NCBI RefSeq assembly: GCF_029269835.1
Contig: NZ_JARJBB010000020.1
Location: forward strand, 1 to 64,000
Direction: 5' to 3'
Length of the DNA: 64,000 bases
Source: Streptomyces tropicalis
GTDB taxonomy: Bacteria > Actinomycetota > Actinomycetes > Streptomycetales > Streptomycetaceae
Under the pieces are notes generated by a model. That model was not told the origin of the DNA. It saw only the letters and a program-made list of their open reading frames with translations, and did no database searches. The translations under genes and the position numbers were made by a program. This document shows, piece by piece, positions 22,667-32,724 of this stretch. Position 1 is the stretch's first letter; the number at the start of each line of letters is the position of its first letter.

Positions 22667-22879
22667 CTACCAGCGGAAGGTGCGCATGCGCATCGCGTGG
22701 CGCAGCCGGGCCGCCTTGACGCGGCGCGGCTGGACGCGGTCCCGCAGCTCGCGGGCCTCGGCGAGGTCGCGCAGGAACTGGGCCCGCCGTCGTCGTCGCT
22801 CGCCCTCGGTCTCCCTGCCGTCCGGCCGCCGGCGCTCCTCGCGCGGTGACGGATCCTCGCGGAACTCCCGGTCACGCAT
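22667..22879 (-). CDS. Small Arg/Glu-rich hypothetical protein
   Basis: The 70-aa protein starts M-R-D-R-E-F-R-E-D. It is dominated by charged residues (a run of Arg around residue 31) and probably forms one long helix. GGTGGTGAG lies just before the ATG. No family is recognised. It is divergent from upp. Conservation among streptomycetes is my recollection only. Confidence 0.55.
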   Translation of the reverse strand: MRDREFREDPSPREERRRPDGRETEGERRRRRAQFLRDLAEARELRDRVQPRRVKAARLRHAMRMRTFRW

Positions 22880-23006
22880 TGGCTCACCACCCCAGTCCGT
22901 GCCTGTCGCATTCCCCCGAACGAACGGTTTGATGCCGTGGGAACGTGCCACGGGCCCCGCGGACGCCCGGACGGTGGGAGGCGGGCGGCCGGCCGGCGGC
23001 CCCGGT

Positions 23007-23012
23007 TACTGT
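23007..23012 (+). promoter_or_regulatory. -10 box of upp (leaderless start)
   Basis: TACTGT is followed by 6 nt and then the upp ATG (23019). This spacing places the transcription start at or next to the A of ATG. No Shine-Dalgarno is present. Confidence 0.5.
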
Positions 23013-23018
23013 TGGCAC

Positions 23019-23654
23019 ATGCGTCTCCACGTCGTCGACCACCCCCTGGTCGCCCACAAGCTCACCACGCTGCGCGACCGGCGCACGGATTCCGCGACCT
23101 TCCGCCGGCTCGCCGACGAACTGGTCACCCTGCTCGCCTACGAGGCCACGCGGGACGTGCGGACCGAGCAGGTCGACATCCACACGCCGGTCGCGCGGAC
23201 CACCGGCGTCAAGCTCTCCCACCCGCGCCCGCTGGTGGTCCCGATCCTGCGGGCCGGTCTCGGCATGCTGGACGGCATGGTCCGGCTGCTGCCGACCGCC
23301 GAGGTGGGCTTCCTGGGCATGATCCGCAACGAGGAGACGCTCGAGGCCTCCACGTACGCCACGCGCATGCCGGAGGACCTCTCGGGGCGCCAGGTGTACG
23401 TCCTGGACCCGATGCTGGCCACCGGCGGCACGCTGGTCGCCGCGATCCAGGAGCTGATCAAGCGCGGTGCGGACGACGTGACCGCGGTCGTGCTGCTGGC
23501 CGCGCCCGAGGGCGTGGAGGTCATGGAGCGGGACCTGGCCGGCACGCCCGTCACGGTCGTGACGGCGTCCGTCGACGAGCGGCTCAACGAGCACGGCTAC
23601 ATCGTCCCGGGCCTCGGCGACGCGGGCGACCGGATGTACGGCGCGGCCGAGTAG
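23019..23654 (+). CDS. upp: Uracil phosphoribosyltransferase
   Basis: The 211-aa protein has the PRPP-binding loop L-D-P-M-L-A-T-G-G-T-L-V-A-A, the N-terminal H-P-L-V-A-H-K-L and the C-terminal uracil-binding Y-I-V-P-G-L-G-D-A-G-D-R. It salvages uracil to UMP in the cytoplasm. Length matches the family. It is monocistronic and appears leaderless. Confidence 0.96.
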   Translation: MRLHVVDHPLVAHKLTTLRDRRTDSATFRRLADELVTLLAYEATRDVRTEQVDIHTPVARTTGVKLSHPRPLVVPILRAGLGMLDGMVRLLPTAEVGFLGMIRNEETLEASTYATRMPEDLSGRQVYVLDPMLATGGTLVAAIQELIKRGADDVTAVVLLAAPEGVEVMERDLAGTPVTVVTASVDERLNEHGYIVPGLGDAGDRMYGAAE

Positions 23655-23747
23655 CGGGCTCCGCGCACCGACACCTCACGGCGGGTCGCCGGTTCCTCGT
23701 GGACCGGTGGCCCGCCGTTCGCCGTCCCCCGGCGGTGGCGGTGCCCC

Positions 23748-24389
23748 TCAGCACCCCTTCTTCGGCGTGGCGGCCGCGTGCTGCGGGGCGCTCAGGGCGG
23801 TCAGCGCCCGGGCGGCGTCCGGCTGCTTCGTCAGGGACGTGAAGCCGTCGCCGATGATCAGGTCGACGTCGGTGCCGCTGCGGCCGTCGGCGCGGCGGTC
23901 GGTGCCGGCCAGCTGGGTGGCGAGCACGGGCAGCGAGGTGTTCATGGCCGACGGCGGTCCGAGGAGCAGCGCGGTGCCCTTGACCTTCTTGTCGAACTCC
24001 TTGGCGGCGTTGCCCACCTGGCCGATCCGGAAGCCGCGCTTCTTCAGCTCGTCCGCGGTCTGCTTGGCCAGGCCCCCGCGGGGCGTGGCGTTGTAGACGT
24101 TGACGGTGATCTGCCCGGGCCGGGGCAGCGACCGGGCCGCGGCCGCCGGCGCGGGGCTCGACTTCGGCTTCGCGCAGTCCGCCCCGCCACCGGCCGCGGA
24201 CGCCTGGCTCCCGCCGGTGAACACGTCGATGAGCTGCAGCGTGCCCCAGCCGAGCAGGCCGAGCGCGGCGACGCAGGCGACGGCCAGGAACGCGAGCCTG
24301 CCGCGCTGCCGGGGCTTGCGCATCCGCGGGTACTTGTTCCCGGTGATCCGGTACTGCCCGCCCATGCCGGGGGGAGTCAGCATGCTCAT
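23748..24389 (-). CDS. Membrane protein with LytR_C domain
   Basis: The 213-aa protein has a basic N-terminus, one transmembrane helix (residues ~33-52), an Ala/Ser/Pro linker and a C-terminal LytR_C (DUF4115-like) domain (I-T-V-N-V-Y-N-A-T-P-R-G-G-L-A-K-Q-T-A-D-E-L-K-K-R-G-F, interrupted here only in quotation). The domain would face outside the membrane. LytR_C often accompanies LCP cell-wall ligases; the catalytic LCP part is absent. TACGCT lies 6 nt before the ATG, suggesting a leaderless mRNA. Confidence 0.85.
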   Translation of the reverse strand: MSMLTPPGMGGQYRITGNKYPRMRKPRQRGRLAFLAVACVAALGLLGWGTLQLIDVFTGGSQASAAGGGADCAKPKSSPAPAAAARSLPRPGQITVNVYNATPRGGLAKQTADELKKRGFRIGQVGNAAKEFDKKVKGTALLLGPPSAMNTSLPVLATQLAGTDRRADGRSGTDVDLIIGDGFTSLTKQPDAARALTALSAPQHAAATPKKGC

Positions 24390-24500
24390 GGGCGCAGCGT
24401 AGTGCGCCGGAGCGACGATTCCTACTAGATGATCATTGGACGCCGCGCAGCAGAACCCGAAAGGTCCAAGCTGATGCGGAACCGTCCGGTCCGCGCGGGC

Positions 24501-24797
24501 TCAGTCCAGCTCGAGCACGCGCGCGTGGAGCACCTGGCGCTGCTGGAGCGCCGCCCTCACCGCGCGGTGGAGGCCGTCCTCCAGATAGAGGTCGCCCTGC
24601 CACTTCACGACGTGCGCGAAGAGGTCGCCGTAGAAGGTGGAGTCCTCGGCGAGGAGCGTCTCCAGGTCGAGTTGCTGCTTGGTGGTCACGAGCTGATCGA
24701 GGCGGACCGGGCGCGGCGCGACGTCCGCCCACTGCCGGGTGCTTTCCCGGCCGTGGTCGGGGTACGGCCGGCCGTTTCCGATGCGCTTGAAGATCAC
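24501..24797 (-). CDS. ParB/sulfiredoxin-like small protein
   Basis: The 98-aa protein has the layout of the ParB/Srx N-terminal fold: R-L-D-Q-L-V-T-T-K-Q near residue 33, D-L-Y-L-E-D-G-L-H-R-A near 75, and a final strand V-L-H-A-R-V-L-E-L. The D-G-x-H-R motif is the nucleotide-binding signature of that fold. Some annotation pipelines call similar proteins VapB antitoxins, but no toxin gene is beside it. GTG 24797 follows TAGGCT by 6 nt, so the mRNA is probably leaderless. The function is unknown. Confidence 0.7.
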   Translation of the reverse strand: MIFKRIGNGRPYPDHGRESTRQWADVAPRPVRLDQLVTTKQQLDLETLLAEDSTFYGDLFAHVVKWQGDLYLEDGLHRAVRAALQQRQVLHARVLELD

Positions 24798-24902
24798 ACG
24801 GAAAGCCTACCGGCCCAGACGTTCCGGGCGCAGCCATGGCGGCGGAGTGCGACGCTGGAAAAGCAGGAGCAAACCGGGGCAGACCAGGAACAGGGGCCTC
24901 AG

Positions 24903-26531
<1,629 letters not shown>

Positions 26532-26562
26532 GCCGGACGCCGCGGGGGCGCCCGGCTCCCGG

Positions 26563-26727
26563 TCAGCCGCGGTCCGGTTCGGACGCGGCGGGCGGTCGCG
26601 GGTCGCGCCCCCCGGCCGGCCGGAGGGCCTCCGGAGGCGGTGTCGGGGTGCCGGCTGCGGCACGGTCGGTACGGGCGGCCTCGGCGCGCAGCAGGGCGCG
26701 CAGGACCGCGTAGGGGTCGCCGGGCAT
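26563..26727 (-). CDS. Short Pro-rich hypothetical protein
   Basis: The 54-codon frame starts at ATG 26727, with GAGGAAG 9 nt upstream. The N-half (G-D-P-Y-A-V-L-R-A-L-L-R-A-E-A-A-R) is a plausible helix; the rest is Pro/Arg-rich. No family is recognised. Confidence 0.5.
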   Translation of the reverse strand: MPGDPYAVLRALLRAEAARTDRAAAGTPTPPPEALRPAGGRDPRPPAASEPDRG

Positions 26728-26780
26728 GACGGTGCTTCCTCGCGTCGTACGGACGGGTGGACCGGGGGCGAGCCGGTCCG

Positions 26781-27122
26781 TCAGCAGCGCAGCACCACGC
26801 GGCGCAGGGCGTGCGGGACGCACGCGGGACGCGAGGGCCCGGCGGCGCGCGGGTCCGCCCCGGCGGGCGGGGCGGCATCGGGCAGCGGCGCGGGCCGCAA
26901 CGGCCCCGCGGACCGTTCGGCCGTGCGGACGGCGGGCCGCAGCACGGCGTCCAGGACGTCCTGCTCGGCGGTCCCGTCGCCGGCCTGGCCGGCCACCGCG
27001 GCGACGCCGGCCGGGTGCGCCCCGGCGTGCACACCCGGTACGAGCAGGGCGAGCAGCAGGACGAGCATCCGCAGCCAGGCGTGCCGGCGCGCGGCGCGGC
27101 GGGCGGGCGGTGCGGTGCTCAC
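26781..27122 (-). CDS. Hypothetical secreted or membrane-anchored protein
   Basis: The 113-aa protein (GTG start 27122) has an Arg-rich N-terminus followed by a hydrophobic segment (L-R-M-L-V-L-L-L-A-L-L-V-P-G-V-H-A), resembling a signal peptide. The rest is Ala/Pro-rich with two Cys, one of them C-terminal. Family unknown. Confidence 0.55.
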   Translation of the reverse strand: MSTAPPARRAARRHAWLRMLVLLLALLVPGVHAGAHPAGVAAVAGQAGDGTAEQDVLDAVLRPAVRTAERSAGPLRPAPLPDAAPPAGADPRAAGPSRPACVPHALRRVVLRC

Positions 27123-27240
27123 GCCCCGTCATCTCCCCGCACCGCATGTGCCGTTCATCGTCCCGGCCGGGGGAACCGCCCACTCGGCGTACGGGACGGG
27201 GCGTGCGGCGGTGCCGGGGACACGCGGTGTGGCGCTCGCG

Positions 27241-27310
27241 GCGTCGGCGGGATCGCGGAGGTGTGGCGGGGGCCTCACAGCGTCTGCGGGATCACGGAGG
27301 TGTGGCGGCG
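27241..27310. repeat. Imperfect 39-bp tandem duplication at the end of the DUF308 gene
   Basis: The blocks starting at 27241 and 27280 match at about 27 of 31 positions with a 39-bp offset. The right copy is the coding 3' end (C-terminal R-R-H-T-S-V-I-P); the left copy lies beyond the stop codon. Confidence 0.7.
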
Positions 27311-27943
27311 GACGCGGAAGGCGGTGACGATCTCCAGGACGCCGACCACGACCAGCCACCAGCCGGCCAGCACGGTCAGCACCGCCACCGACGGCACCGG
27401 CGCCACGACGAGCACGACGCCCGCGAGGAAGGACAGGACGCCGAGGAGGATCTGCCAGCCGCGCGCGGGCACCGACGGGTCGTGGATCGCGGCGATGGTC
27501 TGGGTGATGCCGCGGATCAGCCAGCCGATGCCGATCCACAGCCCGAGCAGCAGGATCGACTGCATCGCCCCGCGGAAGCAGAACAGGCCCAGCAGGATCG
27601 ACACGGCGCCGCTGGCGAAGGCCAGCACCCGCAGCGAGGTGGCCCGGTGGGTGCCGAACGCGGCCGCGAGCTGCAGCACCCCGCCGACGAGCAGATAGAG
27701 GCCGAACAGCACCCCGGCGACGACCAGGGACGGCCCCGGCCAGAGCAGCACCAGGACGCCGAGGACGAGCGCGGCGGCGCCGGCCGCGAGGACGGCCTGC
27801 CAGGCGGCCCGGGACAGCTGGTGCAGCGGCCCCTCCAGCATCTCGTCGGGACGCGGCGCCGGACTGCGCGCGGCCCGTCCGGCGTGGACGCGGCGGTCGT
27901 CGAAGTCCTGGCCCCGGGGGCCGCCGCTCGGTGGCTCGGTCAT
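27275..27943 (-). CDS. HdeD/DUF308-family membrane protein
   Basis: The 222-aa protein starts M-T-E-P-P-S-G-G, with a soluble ~50-residue N-tail and six hydrophobic segments in the paired DUF308 pattern (G-V-L-V-L-L-W-P-G-P-S-L-V-V-A-G-V and V-V-L-V-V-A-P-V-P-S-V-A-V-L). HdeD relatives are linked to acid tolerance in enterobacteria; the role in actinomycetes is unknown. The ATG at 27943 is chosen because GGAG lies 9 nt upstream. Confidence 0.85.
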   Translation of the reverse strand: MTEPPSGGPRGQDFDDRRVHAGRAARSPAPRPDEMLEGPLHQLSRAAWQAVLAAGAAALVLGVLVLLWPGPSLVVAGVLFGLYLLVGGVLQLAAAFGTHRATSLRVLAFASGAVSILLGLFCFRGAMQSILLLGLWIGIGWLIRGITQTIAAIHDPSVPARGWQILLGVLSFLAGVVLVVAPVPSVAVLTVLAGWWLVVVGVLEIVTAFRVRRHTSVIPQTL

Positions 27944-28010
27944 GGTCCATGCTCCGAACGGGCGCGTGCCCGCCGCCACCGGGACGGGGCCACCCGGCTG
28001 ACGGCCCCGC

Positions 28011-28613
28011 CTACGTCGCGGGCTTCCCGCCCGCCTTCGCCGCCCTGGCCGCGGCCTTCGCCTCCTGCTTGTGCGCCCGCACCCGGGCCAGCGAATCGGG
28101 CCCGGTGATGTCGGCGACGGACCGGAAGGACTCCGGCTCGCCGTAGGACCCCGCCGCCTCCTGCCAGCCCGCGGGCCGCACCCCGAGCTGCTTGCCGAGC
28201 AGCGCGAGGAAGATCTGCGCCTTCTGCTTCCCGAACCCGGGCAGGTCCTCCAGCCGCCGCAGCAGCTCCCGCCCGTCCCCGACGCCCCGCCAGACCGCCT
28301 CCGCGTCGCCGTCGTAGTGCTCGACGAGGTACTGGCACAACTGCTGGATCCGCTTGGCCATCGACCCCGGGTAGCGGTGCACCGCGGGCTTCTCCGACAG
28401 CAGGGACGCGAAGGTCTCCGGCTCGAACGCCACGACCTCGTGCGCGTCGAGGTCGTCCGTGCCCATCCGCCGCGCGATCGTCGCCGGCCCCTTGAACGCC
28501 CACTCCATCGGGATCTGCTGGTCCAGCAGCATCCCGATCAGTGCGGCGAGCGGACTGCGCCCGAGGAGCGCGTCGGCCTCGGGATCCTGGGCGAGGTGCA
28601 GAGTGACGTCCAT
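28011..28613 (-). CDS. HhH-GPD base-excision DNA repair protein
   Basis: The 200-aa protein has the HhH motif L-E-D-L-P-G-F-G-K-Q-K-A-Q-I-F near residue 135, and an N-terminal helical part D-P-E-A-D-A-L-L-G-R-S-P-L-A-A-L-I-G-M-L-L-D-Q-Q-I-P (Q-Q-I typical of the AlkA/TIGR03252 group). The catalytic Asp expected ~18 residues after the HhH is not obvious. It is likely a DNA glycosylase of unknown damage specificity. It ends in a K/A-rich basic tail. Confidence 0.85.
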   Translation of the reverse strand: MDVTLHLAQDPEADALLGRSPLAALIGMLLDQQIPMEWAFKGPATIARRMGTDDLDAHEVVAFEPETFASLLSEKPAVHRYPGSMAKRIQQLCQYLVEHYDGDAEAVWRGVGDGRELLRRLEDLPGFGKQKAQIFLALLGKQLGVRPAGWQEAAGSYGEPESFRSVADITGPDSLARVRAHKQEAKAAARAAKAGGKPAT

Positions 28614-28767
28614 GGCCCGATGATCGCCCGGGCCGCGGCCGCGCGCAGCCGGGCACGCCCCGCAACCGCCCGCAGGGCGGGACGGCACTCGGCCCGGGGG
28701 GAGCGACCCCCGGCCCGGACGCCCGCTCCGGCGGGCCGCCGCGCGGGCCCGGGGTTAGCCTTCCCCG

Positions 28768-29247
28768 GTGACTCCTGAGGACCTGGTGGCGCACTACGGG
28801 ATGGAGCCGATCCCGCGCGAGGGCGGGCGGTTCCGGCAGACCTGGGCGGGGCCCGCGCGGTCCGACGGACGCCCGGAGGGCACCGCGATCGTCGCCCTGC
28901 TGACCGCCGAGCCGGGCGACTTCTCCGCGCTGCACCGCCTCCCGACGGACGAGGTCTGGCACTTCTACCTGGGCGACCCGCTGGAGCTGCTGCTCCTCGC
29001 GCCCGACGGCACCGCGGCCACGGCCGTGCTCGGTCCGGACGTACTCGGCGGCCAGCACCCGCAGTTCACCGTGCCCGCGGGCACCTGGATGGGCGCGGGG
29101 GTCGCCGCGGGCGGCGCCTGGACGCTCTTCGGCTGCACCATGGCACCCGGCTTCACCCCGGACGGGTACGAGCACGGGGACGCGGCGGTCCTCGCGGACC
29201 GCTACCCCGAACAGGCGGCCCGCATCGCGGACCTGTGCCGCCCGTGA
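28768..29247 (+). CDS. Cupin (DUF985 family) protein
   Basis: The 159-aa protein has the DUF985/RmlC-like cupin pattern: L-H-R-L-P-T-D-E-V-W-H-F-Y-L-G-D and F-T-V-P-A-G-T-W-M-G-A. The yeast relative YML079w binds small ligands with no proven activity. GTG 28768 is preceded by TAGCCT with a 6-nt gap, predicting a leaderless mRNA. The stop overlaps the SDR start (GTGA), so they form an operon. Confidence 0.87.
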   Translation: MTPEDLVAHYGMEPIPREGGRFRQTWAGPARSDGRPEGTAIVALLTAEPGDFSALHRLPTDEVWHFYLGDPLELLLLAPDGTAATAVLGPDVLGGQHPQFTVPAGTWMGAGVAAGGAWTLFGCTMAPGFTPDGYEHGDAAVLADRYPEQAARIADLCRP

Positions 29248-30020
29248 CGGCGGCCCGGGACGGACTGCTCACCGGCCAGGTCGCCCTCGTCACCGGCGCG
29301 GGCGGCGGCATCGGCCGGGGCATCGCGCTGCGGTTCGCCGAGGAGGGCGCGGCGGTCGCGGTGCACTGCCGTACGGCGGTCCGGGGCGCGCACGAGGTGG
29401 CCGGACGGATCCGCGACGCCGGCGGGCGGGCGGTGGTGCTGCGGGCCGAACTCACGCAGGAGGACGCATGCCGGCGCCTGGTGCGCGAGGCGGCCGAGTG
29501 GGGCGGCGGGCGGCTGACGGCCCTGGTCAACAACGCGGGCGTGCAGCCGGTGCAGCCGCTGCCCGGAATGGCCCTGGCCCAGTGGCGGGAGGTCGTCGAC
29601 ACCAACCTGTCGGGCGTCTTCGCCTGCACCCAGGCCGCCGCGGAGGTCATGCGGGACGACGACGGCGGCACGGTCACCCACATCGCCTCCGTCGAGGCGG
29701 ACCGGCCGGCCCCCGGCCACGCGCACTACTGCGCCGCCAAGGCGGCCGTGGTGATGCACGCGCGGGCCGCGGCCCTGGAGTACGGCCCGCACGGCATCCG
29801 CGTCAACACGGTCTCCCCGGGGCTGATCGACCGTCAGGGGCTGGCGCAGGACTGGCCGGAGGGGGTGCGCCGCTGGCGTGAGGCGACGGCCACCGGCCGT
29901 CTGGGCCGCCCCGAGGACGTGGGGGACGCCTGCGTCTTCCTGGCCTCGTCCCTGGCCTCCTGGATCACGGGCCACGACCTGGTCGTGGACGGCGGGGTGT
30001 CGGCGCGGCCCACGTGGTGA
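29244..30020 (+). CDS. Short-chain dehydrogenase/reductase
   Basis: The 258-aa protein has the classical SDR motifs T-G-x3-G-x-G (V-T-G-A-G-G-G-I-G), N-N-A-G, catalytic Ser in I-A-S-V-E and Y-x3-K (Y-C-A-A-K), and P-G after strand 6 (V-S-P-G-L-I). It resembles glucose 1-dehydrogenase or 3-oxoacyl reductase types; the substrate is unknown. GTG 29244 overlaps the cupin stop by 4 bp; a GTG 9 bp upstream is also in frame. Confidence 0.9.
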   Translation: MTAARDGLLTGQVALVTGAGGGIGRGIALRFAEEGAAVAVHCRTAVRGAHEVAGRIRDAGGRAVVLRAELTQEDACRRLVREAAEWGGGRLTALVNNAGVQPVQPLPGMALAQWREVVDTNLSGVFACTQAAAEVMRDDDGGTVTHIASVEADRPAPGHAHYCAAKAAVVMHARAAALEYGPHGIRVNTVSPGLIDRQGLAQDWPEGVRRWREATATGRLGRPEDVGDACVFLASSLASWITGHDLVVDGGVSARPTW

Positions 30021-30184
30021 CGCCCCGGGCGCGCACGCGGCCGCCCCGGAGGCCGGGCGCCGCGGGCCCGGCACTCGTCCCGGCGGACGGCGCCGCGCAC
30101 GGTCCGGTGCCCGGCGCGGTGAGCGATCCGGCCGCGGCGTCCGTACCCCTCGTGAAGCCGCAAGTCCCACAACGGAGAGACGAC

Positions 30185-32248
30185 GTGACCCGACGGCGCA
30201 GCGAGGGAGGGGCCGGCGCGCGCGGCGGCCGGCCGGAACACCGGGTCGGGGCCGCGGCACGCGGCCCGCGGATCGGCCGCCCGCGGCTGCTGCCGGGCGC
30301 GGCGCTGCTGGGCGCGCTGCTGGCCCTGCTCGTCCTCGGCGGCGCCGGCCCCGCCGCCGCGCACGCGGCCCTGCGGTCCGCCGATCCCGCCGACGGCAGC
30401 GTCCTGAAGTCGGCACCGCACAGCGTCACCCTCACCTTCACCGAGTCCGTCGGCCTGCTCGACGACTCCTTCCGGCTGTTCTCCCCCGACGGCCGGCGCG
30501 TGCCCACCCAGGGGGCCCGGCACGCCCCGGGCCGCGGCGACACCGCCCGGGTCGGCTTCCCCGCCGGGCTCGGCGAGGGCACGTTCATCGTGGCCTGGCG
30601 GGTGGTGTCGGCGGACAGTCACCCGGTCTCCGGCGCCTTCACCTTCTCGGTGGGCAGGCCGACCGCCGCGCCCCCCGCCGTCGACACCGGCCCGGACGAG
30701 GACCCGGTCACCGGCAGCCTCTACGACCTCGCCCGCTACGCCGCCTACGGTGCCGTGGCCCTGCTCGTCGGCACGGCCGCCTTCGTGCTGGTCTGCCGCC
30801 CGCCGGAACTCGGCCCGCTGCGCCGGCCGCTGGTGGCGGGCTGGTGGGCGCTGCTCGTCTCCACCCTCGTCCTGCTGGTGCTGCGTGCCCCGTACGAGAC
30901 CGGCGGGGGCCCGGAGTCGGCGCTCGACCCGTCGGGCCTGTCCCGCACCCTGACCGGCAGGCCGGGGCTGGTGCTGCTGGCCCGCCTGGCGCTGCTGCCG
31001 CTCGTCGCCCTCCACCTCGTCCGCCTGTCCCGGAACGGCCGTGCCGCCCGCCCGACCCGTACGGCCCTGGCCACGGGCGCCGCGCTGGCCCTCGCGCTGG
31101 CCCTGACCTGGGCCGCGGCCGATCACGCGTCGGCCGGGGTCCAGGTGCCGGCGGCGATGGCCTCGACGGTGCTGCACCTGCTGGCGATGGCGGTGTGGCT
31201 GGGCGGCCTGACGGCCCTCCTGACCACTCTGAACCACGCCACGCCGACGGACGCCCGCACGGTGCCGGACACCCCTGTCACGTCGGACGCGCCGGCTGAC
31301 GCGGACGATGCGGCTGACCCGGAGGACCGGGCCGTGCCGGATGCTCCGGCCGCGTCCGGCGTCCGGGCCACGACGGGCGGTCCCGCCCCGTCCGGCTCAC
31401 CCGCCGCGCTCGGTGCCGTGGCCGCCCGTTTCTCGCGTACCGCCTTTGCCGCCGTCGCCGTGCTCGTGGTCACCGGCGTCTACCAGTCCTGGCGCGGCCT
31501 CGGCTCCTGGAGCGCCCTCACCGGCACCACCTACGGCCGGCTCCTGCTGCTCAAGACCGCGGCCGTGGTGCTGCTGCTGGCGGTGGCGAGCCGGTCGCGG
31601 CACTGGACGGCACGGTCGGCGGCGGAAGTCGGCGCCAGGACCGGTGCGGACGCCGCCGTCCGGGAGCGCGCCAGGGCGCGGGAGCGGGTCCCGGCCCCGG
31701 CGGGCGGCCCCGCCCTGCCGCCCGCCGGGCCTCCCGCGCCCGAGCCGCTCCCCGACCCCCGGCTCCGCGGCCTGCGCCGCTCCGTGCTCGCCGAGGTGGC
31801 CGTGGGCGTCCTCGTGCTGGTGGTCACCACCGTGCTGACCGGCACCCTGCCCGGCCGCGCGGCCACCGAGGCGGCCCGCTCCGCCCCCGCGGCAGCGGGC
31901 GGCCCCACGGCGTCGGTCACGATGATCCCCTTCACCGTGGGCACCCCCGGCGGCCACGGCACGGTGCAGGTCACCCTGGAACCGGGCCGCGTCGGCCAGA
32001 ACTCGGTGGAGGCCGTGGTCTACGGACCCGACGGCGGCCTAGCCACGGTCCCCGAGCTGCGGCTCTCGCTGACGCTGCCCGCCCGCGGGATCGGTCCCGT
32101 CGACGCGCACCTCACCGACAAGGGCGGCTACTGGGGAACCGACACCCTCACCCTGCCGATCGCCGGCACCTGGATCATGAAGGCGACGGTGCGGGTGTCG
32201 GACGTGGACCAGGTGAGCGAGACACGGCGGGTCCGCATCACCGGATAG
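30185..32248 (+). CDS. CopC-CopD fusion copper-handling membrane protein
   Basis: The 687-aa protein has an Arg-rich N-terminus, a signal-like helix ending A-A-A-H-A-A-L, then a CopC beta sandwich with copper-site His at the mature N-terminus and in S-A-D-S-H-P-V-S-G. A multi-helix CopD domain follows (residues ~180-580). It is interrupted by an Asp/Ala/Pro-rich loop near 370-420 and closes with an exported C-terminal beta domain (YtkA/FixH-like). GTG 30185 has GGAGAG 5 nt upstream. It is likely a copper importer or carrier. No Cu-responsive regulator adjoins it. Confidence 0.88.
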   Translation: MTRRRSEGGAGARGGRPEHRVGAAARGPRIGRPRLLPGAALLGALLALLVLGGAGPAAAHAALRSADPADGSVLKSAPHSVTLTFTESVGLLDDSFRLFSPDGRRVPTQGARHAPGRGDTARVGFPAGLGEGTFIVAWRVVSADSHPVSGAFTFSVGRPTAAPPAVDTGPDEDPVTGSLYDLARYAAYGAVALLVGTAAFVLVCRPPELGPLRRPLVAGWWALLVSTLVLLVLRAPYETGGGPESALDPSGLSRTLTGRPGLVLLARLALLPLVALHLVRLSRNGRAARPTRTALATGAALALALALTWAAADHASAGVQVPAAMASTVLHLLAMAVWLGGLTALLTTLNHATPTDARTVPDTPVTSDAPADADDAADPEDRAVPDAPAASGVRATTGGPAPSGSPAALGAVAARFSRTAFAAVAVLVVTGVYQSWRGLGSWSALTGTTYGRLLLLKTAAVVLLLAVASRSRHWTARSAAEVGARTGADAAVRERARARERVPAPAGGPALPPAGPPAPEPLPDPRLRGLRRSVLAEVAVGVLVLVVTTVLTGTLPGRAATEAARSAPAAAGGPTASVTMIPFTVGTPGGHGTVQVTLEPGRVGQNSVEAVVYGPDGGLATVPELRLSLTLPARGIGPVDAHLTDKGGYWGTDTLTLPIAGTWIMKATVRVSDVDQVSETRRVRITG

Positions 32249-32423
32249 CGGGGCACGTCGGTACCGTCGCATTGCGCTGCGGTGGACATGAGGTCGACGC
32301 GCCGCACCGCAACGCATGCGGACGGCCGAACGCAACGCCCTGCGGCACATTTGCGTCTTGTCCGGCGAATTCCTTCACCCGAATGCCGCGCATCCGGTCG
32401 ATCAAGGCGGCGTTAGTGGGGAT

Positions 32424-32711
32424 ATGACGAAGGCACCCAGGGACGTGCACGTGTGTCTGCTCGCGGGCCGCGAGCGGGAGGGCGCGCCCGAAGGCCGTGC
32501 GGCGGCGACGGGCCGCGACACGTCCGGCCCCGCCCCGGTCCGCACGGCGGCGGGCGGCACGCCGGCCGGAGACGGCGCACCGGCCGCCCCCGCCGTGACC
32601 GGACCTCTGCTGCGGGAATTCCTGGACGCGATGAGCGCGCTGGAGGCGGATCTCGCCCGGCGCTGGACCGGCCGCTCGAAAAACAGGTCCGTCCTTACTC
32701 CTGCGGAATAA
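32424..32711 (+). CDS. Hypothetical protein upstream of the DUF2637 gene
   Basis: The 95-aa frame starts M-T-K-A-P-R-D. It has a low-complexity Gly/Ala/Pro middle and a helical C-part (G-P-L-L-R-E-F-L-D-A-M-S-A-L-E-A-D-L-A). It ends 13 bp before the DUF2637 gene and may be cotranscribed. The ribosome site is weak and the family unknown. Confidence 0.45.
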   Translation: MTKAPRDVHVCLLAGREREGAPEGRAAATGRDTSGPAPVRTAAGGTPAGDGAPAAPAVTGPLLREFLDAMSALEADLARRWTGRSKNRSVLTPAE

Positions 32712-32724
32712 CCGGACACATCGC

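Noticed and set aside
24501..24797. VapB-type antitoxin identity for the 98-aa protein
   Set aside because: No AbrB/MazE or ribbon-helix-helix pattern and no toxin gene next to it; the D-G-x-H-R motif fits a ParB/Srx fold better.
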